Below are positions 33,880 to 47,042 of a DNA stretch of 64,000 nucleotides, piece after piece (the first letter of the stretch is position 1; every line of letters starts with the position of its first letter). The stretch spans positions 15,686,001 through 15,750,000 of the forward strand of contig NC_079884.1 of assembly GCF_029227915.1 (NCBI RefSeq), in the 5' to 3' direction. The position numbers were made by a program, and so were the translations under genes. The notes beneath the pieces were generated by a model that worked only from the letters and a program-made list of their open reading frames with translations, did not search any database and was not told the origin of the DNA. This DNA is from Hydractinia symbiolongicarpus (taxonomy: Eukaryota > Cnidaria > Hydrozoa > Anthoathecata > Hydractiniidae).

Positions 33880-36800
33880 AGGTGTAGCTACGTACTTAAT
33901 GTTGATGTAAGTAGTACGTACGCCACCCAAATGTTTTTTAAAAGAGAAAAGCCGCCAGGCATCAAAAGACCGCTTAGTAATAGTTACATGAGAATTAGTG
34001 CGGAGAATAACATCGAATCCAGAGATTTCTGCCTTCAAAAACAAAAGATGTCTCCAACGTTGTACGTAAAATGTTTAAACCGTTGTAAGAAACATCATTT
34101 ACTACTAAGCGACTGTTAATAATCGGTCGCTGCAAGATTAATGTTGTATTTGTTCACTTTGCTATGATTTTTTCGCTGGCACTTCAGGCATTAAAAAATG
34201 CGTCCAACACATTTATGGAGAAGATTGCGGGGGCGTTAATGGCTCCTAAATTTCATTGGCTACTAAATTACGTTATCCTGGAAACAAGTAACATAGTGTT
34301 TATTAGGAAAAGAAATATGTAATTGCGTTCGGAACCGACTTTAGAAAATTTTATACGCCCTTTTTTCATCACGCTTAATACTGGCAAAAGAACTTTTGGA
34401 ATAAACAAATGGAAAGAACTTACGTGAATTCCTTTCTTTAGTAAACTTTACCACTTTGTTTCTAGTTTTTTGTGTCCAAAATATGAGCTAATATAACTTG
34501 ACTGTTTGCAATCGTCAATAAGTTTCATGCACAACAGCGGAAGATTCTTTCCACTCAACCTAGAAATACCAACAATCGGAAATTTATTAACGTTAAATTA
34601 GTTCATGCTCTTTATGCAGCCTATTCATACTTGAGTTAAACAATAGAAAAGCTGAATTTATAGCCATTATGTCCTGCCATACATACGTTATTTAATTAAC
34701 CCTAATTGCTTGTAATTTATAAACTCGAAAGTGCAAAACTTAATAACATGAACATGCTATAAATCCGCCGTTTTAAACTAACAGATATATCTAACATTTT
34801 GTTTTTTTCTGTGTGCAAACTAGTCGGTGTTACTATTTCTTAAATATAAACAGATTAAAGTTTTTAACGGATTTCTTAAAATATTTTTTTTTGTTTCCAT
34901 CAATGAATCCTGTACGTGACCTTTGACAGCGGACTCTGTATAATCATCTGGGTGTTTTTACTGCCTTAAAATTGGCTCCTTTTTGCGAAAAGGGGATGAA
35001 ATCAATTCCTTAATTAAAAATTACTGCTGCATGTGCTTATCAGTAAATATTGGACAGAAAATTCATCCTAAAAAAATTTACTTCACTGTTTAACGGACAA
35101 TGTGACGCAATTAGTTAAGAGATGGCATTTAAGTAGTAAGAAGCTTTAACTCATATTGTTAAGCTTTAAGATCAATTAAGTAATTAAAATTAATAACGAA
35201 GGTATTAAACTTGTTGAAACATGAACAACATCACGACATCAGAATCATCTGTACAATAATATGAAGAAAAAAGAAAAAAACAAAGCAAATCAATGTCTAA
35301 CGAGACCTTCAGACATATATGCTGTAGATAAACTTGAATTGACAAATTCAAATATATATGGCTATCGAGTACGCAGGAAAAAGAGAATTAAAAAATTCTT
35401 TTACGGCGTCATATTTGTTCAAAATCCTTGCTGTAGCAATCTACGATGCTCAGTGCCTCACCACAGCATGATCGAAATATTCGGACAGTCCTAATAATAT
35501 GTTGATTTAAAGTTTTACTTTCCAAAATTTGCAACAACAGCTTTGCATAGGGAAAACCTTTTATCCCTGCGACCGCAAGTCACAAGTTCTGTATGAAGCA
35601 AATTGATTTTGCTAAAAGTGAAGAATCATAAATTTATTGAAAAATAGGCCTATTACCCAAATCAAATTTATAATAACATAATAGCACATTTTTTGACATA
35701 ACAAACCCAATTACTAAGTGTCCAGGCCTCAGAGTGGGTTAAAACTTACACTTATCAATCTTACCTGGCATGTATGCTCTCACATGCATACCCAGGATAC
35801 ATTTCACTCACCTAGCGAACTTCTTAGTTGAACGAGGACAAAAACGTCTCACAGAAGCAACACTTATCAGTGTTTAAACAACACTATAGTCTGCTTGCAA
35901 GAATTTTTGTTACATTTACTACTGACGAACACGATTAAAAGTGTCTACATAGGGTTCACGATGACAGTACTCTATCAGTAAAAATAGATTCTAAACAACC
36001 AGCTAAACAACTTCAAAAAATGCCCAATTCACTAAGGAAGATAAGGTCTGACCCCCAATAAAAAAACATGTAACGGTTTTAAATTAAACAGTAATTTAAT
36101 TTTTTATGCTTTTTAGATTATTGTGAAAACATCACTTTCAAAGTGCACTACGCAATATTCATTTTTTGCAATCCATTTTAACTTTTTACGGCACAGGTGC
36201 AACTTTGTTCCTAGGGTCCTTTTTTTGTTTTTCCAGCACTGCAGGATTTTTTTTCGTAAACAGTCGCTCCACAGAAAACCAGTCAGTTTACCTTTTATTG
36301 TTATCTTTACCACTTATTCAGTGACTCTACACATTAACAGAGGCTTCACACATTAACGTGTGCTCTAGTCCCGCATCTTTATATTTGTATAATTCACTCC
36401 ACTTAAACCGTCGCTCCCCACACATTTCGCAAATAATGTTTCAGTAGCCAATTCAAATATTGTGACAGTAAATTTTATAACAAATGTGGCTCTTTAGGGG
36501 GGACTTAGAAACGAGGCATTGACAAGAACCAATTTGAAATTTAACCCCTATAAAAACACAGAAAAAACATTGGTCAACACCGTCCGTGATTCCATAGACG
36601 CAACTCTGCTTAATGCATCGTCCAACTTAGACTCGCTTGTCACCAAAGCAATTGCGCATGCGTAGCTTGCACAACCCCGATACGAAGACTGTCTAATTTC
36701 AGCTCTATGTAAAGGTTTCCTGAATGTTCTTAACATTCTTATAAACCCTTTGACACATCAAGGTCCTATGTCATTTCAAATGAGCTGCGTGAGAAGGAAA

Positions 36801-37648
36801 GAAAATTGAATGGGTGTGGAACTCATCTCTTAAGCAGCTATTTTGACAATATAAACAACAAAAAGGCCAAATTCGTTAACTTCCAAGTTAGAATTGTTCG
36901 GAAATTTTCAAAGGAATGCTGTCATCGGCAGGTAAAATGGAAAGATTATCGAAGAAGGGAAGGGTAGATTGTCTTACGTTGGAGTTGTGCAGCACGCAAT
37001 TATTCAAGGCGAAGTTATTCTCCCAGGTAAAAACTGTGTGGCCAATTATTAAGAACTAACTTTCCAGGGCAATTGTTCCGGGCGATAATCCATAGGAATT
37101 GTCCCATCACCAAAAAAAGTTATTACAGCAGAAAGTGCTATCGGTATGTTGTCAACTAGCTCAGTTTCTTGGACTAGTTTATTTAGATGAGTGAAATTTG
37201 CCAATTATTTATAAACTTTTTATCACATAAACTATTTTCGAAACTTATTTAAGTTTTAAGCTTGTGCACTTACTTTGTCAAAAAATAATTTCACCAATCT
37301 GAACCGACGCGTTTACATGGAACAATTCATCTATAACCCAGCTAGCTTTTCATATGTACACGATTAGCATGTTACCTGCGCTGACCAGCCTACTTCTATA
37401 AAGGCACCTTTAAACTCTTGCAAATAAGCGTTTGCGGTCTCTCGATCGACTAGGTATTTAACTAATTCCCAGGAGTTTTAATTTCCATTATGCCTGTTTT
37501 TAATGCCCCAATTATGAGCTATTACTTTTTGTTGTGTCCGACTATATTCGAGTTGTCTCTAGAGACGTAAAGTAAAAATAAAGGTAATGTGCCTGCTAAC
37601 AAGTTTGCATCGCAAAGCTTAACAAAAGGCTTTATCGCATTATATAGA
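33880..37648. other. Mostly gene-free stretch
   Basis: Apart from the weak exon candidate near 33900-34044 (see the 33314-33609 entry), no gene can be supported. Open frames at 35261, 36113 and 36548 have no motif and no splice context. Confidence 0.4.
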
Positions 37649-37823
37649 ACTAGTCGTTGCCCGTAGAAAAATCCACGGGTTCGCCTGTCCTTTATATTTA
37701 CCCGTCACAACAAAGTGGATAAAAATATATCGCATTTGATATTCGTGTTTCCGTAACATCATTTTCTAACTCAGCGGGGGGTCCGCGCAGAGACAGACAG
37801 ACGACGGCTATTATTATAGATAT
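37649..37823 (+). mobile_element. Family A repeat, short copy
   Basis: It starts ACTAGTCGTTGCCCGTAG, then AAAAATCCACGGG, so that CCCGT ... ACGGG can pair as a hairpin. It ends GACAGACAGACG ... TATTATTATAGAT. It is about 175 bp and non-coding. Confidence 0.6.
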
Positions 37824-39114
37824 AATCAAAATTTTAAAAACTGTTAACGTATATTTACTTTTGATGACATTGTTAATGCTATCCACTAAAGAGTAAAACG
37901 AATTCAATAATGTCACTGGCATGATGTTATTGGATGGCATATGGCTGTTTTAAGCTATTTCTTGCAATGACCAAACAAAACCAACGTGCCAAAACTGCGT
38001 AGCTGGTTTTGCAGATGTATACAACTGCGGTTTTTATGTTGTCTGCATTATGGAACAATGCAGACGACGGTCCGCTAAGGCTTGGGAAATCGGAAAAACA
38101 ACGCATGCTGGACATCGCAAAAAATTAGTATCGTTCAAGATTTTGTACCTAACCAAATAACCTAAGTCTGTGTGCGGACGATGTTAAGTTACGTTTTACA
38201 AGTTCGTAGTGCGTATGTTTCATAGAGACAGTGTTTATAATACTGCAAAAATACACTACTCCTAGAATTTTAGCTATTAACTCTACTTGTGGTACCGGCG
38301 TGTACGCTTAAACACTTTACGAATTTAGAGAAAGTACCTGGATTCAATGAAAAGGTAATGGCTTGAAATCCGAATTTTTTGTACGCCTTTATCTGGTCAC
38401 GCTAGCGAAAAAAACAAAATGGCAGAAGAGGGAAGAGGGAAGAGGTTGTTCACACTGGAAATTGGAAATGATCTACTTTCTAGCCTTTATATTTGCACAA
38501 AATAAGACTCATGCCCAGTTATTTATATCGTGGATGTGGGAACTGCGCATGCACCATGACTTTCTACACAAGCACAATAGCTTTTTCCACGTGACGTATA
38601 AGTCGAGCTGTCCCGATTAGGCTGGCTGAAGAAGTCACGGACGTTTTTTTATATTTTTCAGACAGAGCGCTTCAAAGGTGTTTCTAAAAATGTAATGCAT
38701 AAAGGTTCTGATTAATACTTGATGTAAAAAATAAATACTTAATTGTATCTCCGGCATAGATATTTTATGATGGTTGTTTAAAATGAGGTGTATTTCTCAG
38801 TTTTTGTGAATGACTTACTGCAAATCTCTTCCCCTACATTCGAATTTCTGGGTAATATCATAGGATTCATGTTGTTAACAGTGTATGTGATAAAAAAAAA
38901 TGATAAATTGAAATGATGTTAACCATACCAGATTATTGTTTATAGCAGATGGGCTGAATAACGACCATAGGCGACCGCTTGACTTACTGCTGGAGTTACC
39001 GCCGGCAAACTTCCGCGTTAAAGTTAAGTTCTTATCTTAATAATATGCAGCCGCCTCTGTAAACCGCGGCGGTTTTATGTAGACGCGTTTCCGAAATCTG
39101 CCACGGTGTTGTCC
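37824..39114. other. Gene-free stretch
   Basis: Only short open frames (37927, 38363) without recognisable motifs. A GC-richer patch around 38955-39110 has no long frame. Confidence 0.4.
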
Positions 39115-39430
39115 CTACGAACAAACAGACTCTCCTCCCTGCAAATCAAAATTATTAGTAGAGTATAGAAAAATTCTAGTAGGTCTAATTTTACAAAACA
39201 CTACATGTTCCAAAACCGCACTATAGTTTTTAGATTTGACAATTTTTCCAGTCAAGGCAGAAACATCCATATGTCCGCAGCAGCCTCTTAATCTCAAATC
39301 TGGCATGGTCTTACCGTAGTAGATAGCATTGCAGCCATCGCACTTATATTTATATACCACTTTTGAACGCAGGAGCCCTTGAAGGACGGTCCTTAAACGG
39401 AAAAAATCGCCTATTATCTTAAAACATTCT
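39115..39430 (-). pseudogene. Penelope-like element C-terminal fragment (GIY-YIG type)
   Basis: The minus-strand frame reads KIIGDFFRLRT, then SKVVYKYKCDGCNAIYYGKT, then LTGKIVKSKNYSAVLEHVVF, and ends near STNNFDLQ. The Cys-x2-Cys followed by Y-x-G-K-T, and the later EH, match the zinc-linked GIY-YIG endonuclease region at the C-terminus of Penelope-like retroelements. The RT part is absent, so this is a truncated piece. The open frame begins in sequence without a Met and ends in a stop at 39115. Confidence 0.65.
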
Positions 39431-39486
39431 GTCGAGAAATGACTTAATGCATTGATCGGTGAGACTTGAGGGATAGCCCATTTTTA

Positions 39487-39865
39487 TCTATATAGTAATA
39501 CGCCAGTTCCGTGTGTCTGTGACAGGTAAAGTTGATGTGTTCATTTTCCTTTGATGTTGCCGAAAAATGCATGTCTAATATGTTAAGTTTTCTGACGTTA
39601 CGGTGCGTTTTACCGGGCCATTGCTGACGTTAGCAAAATTTTTGAACCCTTATATGGTCCTTAGTCGTTTGTAGAAAAGATATGATCCTATACATTATTT
39701 TGATCAGCGTTTCAACCTCTACACGTTACAGGCAACGAATAAACTAAATTTCTCCAATTTTTTTTTGGATTTGCAATGCTGACCTCAGCAAAACGTCTTA
39801 AACAACCAACTTTTTCAATGTCCTGTTGCCTAAGTGGATTTTTCCACGGGTGTTTATAAACTAGT
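39487..39865 (-). mobile_element. Family A repeat, medium copy
   Basis: On the minus strand it opens ACTAGTTTATAAACACCCG, then TGGAAAAATCCACTTAGGC. It runs through TTTTGCTGAGGTCAGCATTGC, the counterpart of the first TGACGTCA site in the copy at 11373. It ends near ACACACGGAACTGGCGTATT. It lies 57 bp beyond the Penelope fragment. Confidence 0.65.
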
Positions 39866-42183
39866 AGCAGTATGTTTCTGCGATCCTGAATTTTTAAATG
39901 AAACCTAGAAATCTGAAACAATTTTAAAAACTTTGGAAAATTAAAGTCAAAACTAAACCAGTCGAGCATGATCTTCTTTTTTTATAAGCCTACTAAAATA
40001 CAACTGGTCATTATTTTTATTTCTCTATACTATTAGATTAAATAATATACTTATTTATTTTCGTGGCGCGAAGGTGTACGCTCCAGTGTATGTATGAAAA
40101 AGCTAACAAGTCATAAGAATGAGACTGCTCAACATCAAGAAAACAAAAGGTTAAAAGGATTTAAAATATATTTTTCTTAATTTATTCTTTTTTACTGGAT
40201 CATTTAGTAACGTAACGTTTGCTTCATTATGAAACCTGTACAGTGTTGCGGAAAAAGAAGCCAAAAAGGTGATCTGCAGAACAAACATTCATTACGTAAT
40301 GTGTCCAATCCATATAAAAAGTTTTTAATGATGGTAACCTAACTGCTAGCGCGATCGGAAGTTATGATCCAGTTATGATTCTCTTGTGTATTTTGACACT
40401 TTTCTACTGCACTTAAGACTTTGTATTGTAGAAGTTACCGGTGCATGTACATGAACAATGAATAAAATAATATCACAAATCAATTCAAATCAGTAGCAGA
40501 GTATTAATTAATTTTATTTATCAATAGACACAATAAACGGCAAAATAAATGGCTGCATAGCTAGAGTCACCAAAAAAACATGGTAAAGTCCGCCACCAAG
40601 CAAACAATTTTTTTTCTTAATAAAGAATGTGCTTTATTACAATCAGGCTGAGATTTTAGGTTAACAACAATAGCTGAATTTCTTTGTTTACAATTTTAGC
40701 AGTAAGCTCTTTCAACTCTGGTATCTGTGTGGCAGGAAGAAAATTTATTTTATTACACAGAGGCATTGTCAGGGCTTTAAATGAATTCAAATAAATCAGA
40801 AGGCATCAATCTACACTCAATATAGTATAAAGCCTCAAACAATGTTTTCCAGTTTCATCAAATTCTAGCATCTTTTTTTCCTGCTGCACAAATGCCAGAG
40901 CCAAAGAGCTAACTGCTAAAAGGTAAACAAATAACGTCATGCTAAAATCCACTTAATAGATATTTTGTATAGAACAATATGAAAATGAGAATAATGACCA
41001 GCCTGCTTAGAATTTTGGTATTCTTATAAAAAGTGTGTATTGAAAAAGATAAAGGAATGCCTTACACCATATAGATAACTTGCTATCTTGATAAATTTTT
41101 TGTTTTTATTTTTTTGGCAGGCAAAATAAAGTAATTCAATTGGCTAATAATTCTTTTTAGAAGATCTGATTGGTTAAAAAACTATTTGTCTGCTGAAGAA
41201 AATGTAAACAAAGTTTATATAGCAAATCATCTATTGGAATACCACAATGTACTTTTAAGTATGGTCCACCACTAATAAAATTTTTGGAGAATTTTTAATT
41301 ACTAAGAACACTTGATCTTTTTCATTCTGGGAGCTGGTATGTCATTTATTCACCCTCATGCCCAGGGATTTTTAGTGTCATCTCTTATATTTGGAAAAGG
41401 CAAAAAATTTCTGGGGACAAGGGTGGTCAGTCATTCACCATTTGGGATTTTTTTAAGTTCATGGAAGAGAAGTGGGTCTCACTTCTGTAAAGTCGGGGTT
41501 ACGGCTAAACAGACATGAACTTCTATATAGGTAGCTAATGTTTGCCTTCCATACTCTATTTGCAAAGATATAGCTAGTTATAATCATGTATTGTAATGTT
41601 CCACGAGGGCGTGGACTCACTGAAAATGGCTGTATAAGGGCAGGGTCCTTTATATTTTTGGAAAAAAAATTCAAGTTTTTCTCAAATAACTCCTAAACTC
41701 GCCTGGATTATTCCTGAAATGCAAAACAGCGTTTTCATTTCTGTTAGCTCAGCCAAATTATATTGAAAACTCTACGCCAATAAACTTTCTTAAAAAATCT
41801 TTGCTTGCAGATCCAGATCAAGTTTTGGTGTGGTCAGCAGAAAACTAAGAGACTCTGGACGAACAAAAGAGTGTCATTTTAGCAAAAAAAAATATGTTAA
41901 TCAAATCACCTTTATAATATCTATGCATTAATGAAGTTTGAATACGCATCCCTTGACAGGTCTTAAAAAATTATTCTGTTGTGGCTACAAGCATTGTTCA
42001 TGTTTATATATGTCCTAAATCCAAACTATGTTTTGATTTTAATATTAATGATTTATGCGCTAGTAAATAAAGTGTACAAGGGACTGTTCGACGGCTTAAT
42101 GCAGGCAATATTATACCAAACCAAAACAAAACAATATTGTAAATGAAACTTCCATATATTCGGCTTCTGATAACTATCATTGG
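39866..42183. other. Gene-free stretch
   Basis: No gene or well-bounded repeat was seen; the open frames at 41312 and 41459 carry no motif. Confidence 0.4.
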
Positions 42184-42478
42184 CCATATTACTATTAATA
42201 TTGACATCACTACTAATTTTGATATCACTCCCAATATCGATATCACTACCAATATTAATACCACAACCAATTTCAATATCAATACCAATATTGATACCAC
42301 TACCAACATCGATATTACTTCCAAATATCGATATCACTCTTAGTTTTGATATCACTCCCAATATCAATATCACTCCCCATTTTGATATCACTGCCAATAT
42401 CTATGTCACTCCCAATATCGATACCACTACGAATTTCAATATCACTACCAATTTTGATATCACTCCCAATACATTCAT
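42184..42478 (+). repeat. 18-bp minisatellite, ~16 units
   Basis: Units resemble CCAATATCGATATCACTC with frequent changes. Because 18 is a multiple of three, frames stay open on both strands and would encode (T/P)NIDIT-type repeats. There is no start context or splice signal, so these frames are not called as genes. The array ends about 470 bp before the carrier gene start. Confidence 0.8.
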
Positions 42479-42946
42479 GTCAGTTATGGAAACAAACATT
42501 GCCGTCATTGTTACTGTTCTTGTGATCTTAACATATTTCTGTCCTGAATTGTGAGTTTCCTAAATAAGAAAATTTAACTAGGAACTACCTTGACCTCTAC
42601 TTTCCAGCATAAATACTATAACAACATCAATACTATAATTATGTGACCTTGCTTTTATGGCTGTTTGCCTTAACGTGAGACAAAGACAATATAAAGTTTT
42701 TTTGTCATTTGCAAGGATGTGTATCTTCGGTTCCTGTAGGGTAATGGAAATATCCTCAAGTAATATGTGGATAAAAATATTATAAACTAGTTTTTAAAGC
42801 CTTGGTAATTTTTGACTATTCACAATTACAATGTTCAGGAAAATGGGATGGTTGTTATTAATAACATATAATACTCTGAAAGAGAGTAATTTCTATGTTT
42901 GGGCCTTGTCTACCTTTTTTGCTTTTTAGTTATACGTGGAAACAAA

Positions 42947-45324
42947 ATGACACACAATGAGAACAGACAATCTTGGTTTAAAGAAGGTTCTATTGGTCTG
43001 GGAGGTATGTGTATTCTTAATCCTTGAATGCTGTAAATTAATATATACAGACATACTAGTTGAAGTAAATTAAAGTAAAAAATGTTATATCGATTTATTT
43101 TTAGTTGGAATTCTGTATGGAACCACAAATGTGTTGGCAGGCCATCCCTTCGATACTATAAAAACAAAGATGCAGGCTCAAGTTGGATTTGAGAACCAGG
43201 GAATGTTAAAATCATTTGCCAAAACAGTGCGTGGTGAAGGAATTCGTGGATTATATCGGTAAATGTTTTTCAAACAAAGAAATATAATTCAACATTGTTT
43301 TATTTATATTAATGAACTGTATTATTTAATTTGTAGAGGCTGTGTGCCGCCATTATGGGGGTCCGGAATATATCGTTCCACTCAGTTTGCCGTATTTGAA
43401 TCTGTGTAAGTTCGTTGTACGCTAAAAAGAAATTTGTAAATTCTGTTTTAATTAATCAATATTAAATACTTGATAACATAATTATCTTTATTAGGTATAC
43501 ATACTGCAATAATTATGGACAGACTCAGATTCCTTTAACTGGAGGCTTGCAAATGTAAGTTTATGTACTGTTTTTTTTTTGTTTTTCCGATGTTTTGTTT
43601 CTTTCTACTATTTACAGTATATCACCTTTAAAAATGTTAGCCCCTAACTTATAGACGGGTTGTGATTGGTGGATTGGCAGCCTCCACTGCTAGAGCGATT
43701 ATAGAAACACCATTGGAAGTAGCGAAGGTTTCTCATTGTTTTATTTGTTTTTATAAATCTCTATTGTTACCTTATTGTTATCTACATAGTTTTATTTGTT
43801 TGTCGTAGATTAAAAGGCAAACTTGTCAGACCTGGTATTTCCGCGAACTTTACAAGGTTTGTAGTGTGATTTTTTAAAGCCGGCTCTGTTCTATTGATAC
43901 TTATTGTAGTGAAAGGCACGTCAATACCAACATTATAAACGGTTTCTGGGGTTGGGAGAGTTTCTCTTTTTCTGAGATTTCTGCAACCTGTGGTATAGCG
44001 TATACTCTATACAAAATGTTCACTCTGTCGTGAATTATCTTGATATTAAAGAAATTTGGCGACAATTAGCGCCCCAATGAGGCAACTTTGAATTGAAAAA
44101 AATTTAATACTATTTTCTCTAGGGTTTTAGCGTAACTTGGTGTCGTACTATTGGTCTGATGACCACCTACTTTATTTTAATCGATACAATGAGACGCCAT
44201 TTAAGTGAATATTTTAAACGGCCGTTGCTTGGACCGTTCTTGATATCTGGTGTGGCGGCAACGTATCCTTTTTGTTTTGTTGTTCTTTCGATTGTGTAAT
44301 CCGTAAAAGAAAAAATGCCGCTGACTTCCATATTTTGTCTTTTTATCCTCCGTTTTTATTCTTATCATACTAATCATTTGAAAACACTCTTAGTAGCAAA
44401 ACTCAAACCTAATTTTGCTTAATATGAAATTTAGAGAGTCGTTGTTGATTTCTTGGATTCTTTAATAAATTCTTTAACGACTAAACAAGAACTGCTTGGT
44501 GGATCGTTTGGCCATTAGAAAATATGAAGACCCAAATTCAAAGTAATTACGGGAAGTAAGTTTTTGTTTGACTGGCATGTTATTTTCTCTACTTTGCTGT
44601 GGAACTTTTATATTGACTTGGAGCTATACCTTAAGGGAAGTAATTTTCGCAGGTAGAAATTTCCTGGATTTTTTTTATCATATTTTTTATCTTCTTTATT
44701 TCATGTTAAGAAATTTTTGCAAATTCAGTGTTAATATCTTTTTACGCGAAAATTTTCGCGCATGACAGGAAAAAGCGGAAAAAACAGTTACTTGTAGTAA
44801 AACCAAAAGTGTAACAGTTTAAATAATGCGGTTGTAAATTGATGATGATTCAAGAAAATAGTCTTTTTACATTTGAGCGGGCTTCTTATGATATCTTTTT
44901 ATCCCTATCCTATATATCGAGATTATGTAGACAATATTTTATTTAGGCGAATCTTTTTCGCGAGAATTAATTTTCGCGAATGGTTGAATTTGGTACATAA
45001 TTTGTGAGAAGAACTTTTTGCGAATCGGAACGAAAAAACGCAAAATTTCTTCTCTTAGGGTATGCAATGACGAAACATTCAGCACCAAATTTTTTGTGAC
45101 CTGCGGCGATTAAAAAATATTAGTTACTACCACGCTGTTATTTTCAAAGGAATGTACCGCTGTTAACAAGAATGCAAATGGCTTATGTCGATCGTGGTGG
45201 CATGCCGGGCTTATATCGTGGTATCGTTCCTGGATCGATACGAAGTTTTCTCGCTAACGGTTGTGCCATGATAGTGATGTCTTACGCACAACGAAAAGTT
45301 ACGGAACTTGGCTGGCGTAAATAA
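42947..45324 (+). CDS. Mitochondrial carrier (SLC25) family protein, nine exons, 280 aa
   Basis: Exons: 42947-43006 region (coding to 43004), 43105-43258, 43337-43405, 43495-43554, 43655-43727, 43809-43856, 44123-44262, 44490-44555 and 45150-45324. The sum is 843 bp, and all junctions are in phase with GT/AG borders. The protein shows the threefold carrier repeat. Signatures are HPFDTIKTK (about residue 33), ETPLEVAKIKRQ (middle) and WPLENMKTQIQ (third), with GIRGLYRG and GMPGLYRG following repeats one and three. These P-x-[DE]-x-x-[KR] motifs form the matrix salt-bridge gate in inner-membrane solute carriers. The length fits the family (about 280-310). The substrate cannot be assigned. A 5' UTR exon begins at about 42930 after a TTTTTAG acceptor, implying an upstream non-coding exon. 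Confidence 0.9.
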
Positions 45325-47042
45325 ATTGATAAGCACTGACTTGCTATAATAAAAAACGTACACTGTGACCTCTTGAGAAGTACGAGAGAACAGTCGCCGC
45401 CTGTGAATACTCTTAAATACACAAAAGGTCGAGAAGTACTATGAACATTGAAAAATGGAGCGGTTGTTGTTCTTAGGACGTTTTATGCACCAAGCACTGG
45501 AAATTTTATGAACACGATTGATAACATGTTTGATGTATGTACCTAAAAAAACAACTTTTTGTATGGAATTATATTTGCGGATCCATTTTTTTAAATTTCG
45601 CGTGGATTTATTTTTGCGAATTGTTTCTTTGTTTTTTGCGTAGATTTTGGGAATATTTTAATGTTGCCATTAGAGTTTCATTTCACACCGGCCAATTTTA
45701 ATCTTCTGCACTTGATATTTCTTTCAAAAAATTCAATATATTTGTAAAATATATTCAATTAAAATCGAAAGGAGAAAAAAATTATGCTTTATACAATTAT
45801 CTCCTTTTTTTAATAGGATCTAGTTTGATAGTATTTTTAATAGTAACACCCTGCCGGTTTTAACACTCGTCCCTAGTGCTCGCAATGCTTCAGGTACGTT
45901 CATTCTAACAAGCTACCTCTTAAAAAAAATTGCTTATTTTGAAAAGCTTCGCGGATATGACTTTTAAATACCGCAGCGCTCAGCCTCTCAAGTATTCTGA
46001 GCATGGCAACCGTACAATTTTAAGGATTATATATTTGATGGCAATTATAAATGAAAACAGGTCATTTGCAAAATTAATCACTACGAGAAATCCAACATTG
46101 ACGATTAGTAAAATCCACAAAATAATAAAATAAAATCGCGTTTGGGACAGAAATTTAACATGCAGGAAAGTGAGGTGGTTTGGAGCCAAGAAGAACATTT
46201 ATTCGGTTCGAAAACTTTGGAAGGCGTATCATTACACGCGCTAAGCGATGTGCAAAATCAAAGATATAAATTAAACAATAATAAATTGTAATCTGAAGTA
46301 TAAAAATAATTTAAAAAATAAATTCCAGCAAGGGATAGTCGGTCTTTTTTTAACCCTAACAAGTGATAAATATAAGAAAAGTAATCAGATACCATATTTA
46401 CAAAAAAGTGACGAAACATTTGAATTTTGGTTTGTTCCTTTGAAAGAGCAAAATATCTTTGATATTTTTTGCATCTAGACTTTTCTGACTTGACTACTTT
46501 CTGCACGTTAATATTCGTTAATATATTTTGATGGTAAGGTAAATTAAAAAAAAAACGAACAAACTAAAGCGTTACCAATAATATTAATCTCAAGTAAAAA
46601 TGCAATTTTCGCAAAAATTCTGATGCTAGTAAACTAAATATTCAGTATTTTAAAACGGATAGGAGAAAACGATAGACAAGGGTACACTTCCTACGAAATT
46701 CAAAAAAATTTGCAGCATAGTTTGTGTTTCATGCGTATTATATATCAGCTCTATTTAAGTATGGGTACTAAATTTTTCAGATCATGCGCATAACATATTC
46801 CTTTATTATTAATATGATAAAAATTCAATCTCAATTCACAAAAATTATGCAGTTGATATTATTAACATCGCGTGTATTAAGCCTATGTTGAAACATTTAA
46901 GCGAAGAATGCATTCAGTCATTCATCTTCGTGAATATGAAACTAAATGTTATACATAAGTTTTCTTTTTTATTAAGTAGCCCTACTAAAGTCGCAATATT
47001 ATTTCCATTAACCATAAAATGCATTTTGTTTTAATATGAGCA
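45325..47042. other. Intergenic region between the carrier and coiled-coil genes
   Basis: It should contain the carrier 3' UTR (AATAAA-like ATAATAAAAAA near 45347) and the promoter of the coiled-coil gene. Open frames at 45930, 45980 and 46258 have no motif. Confidence 0.45.

Noticed and set aside
36548-36736. 62-codon minus-strand frame in a slightly GC-richer patch
   Set aside because: Weakly coding-like composition, but no splice sites, motif or neighbouring exon.
42184-42478. CRISPR-like array
   Set aside because: Units are contiguous 18-mers without spacers, in a eukaryotic genome.
42180-42554. 124-codon open frame of NIDIT-type repeats, and antisense frames at 42004-42397
   Set aside because: Produced by the 18-bp minisatellite, whose unit is a multiple of three. 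No start or splice context.
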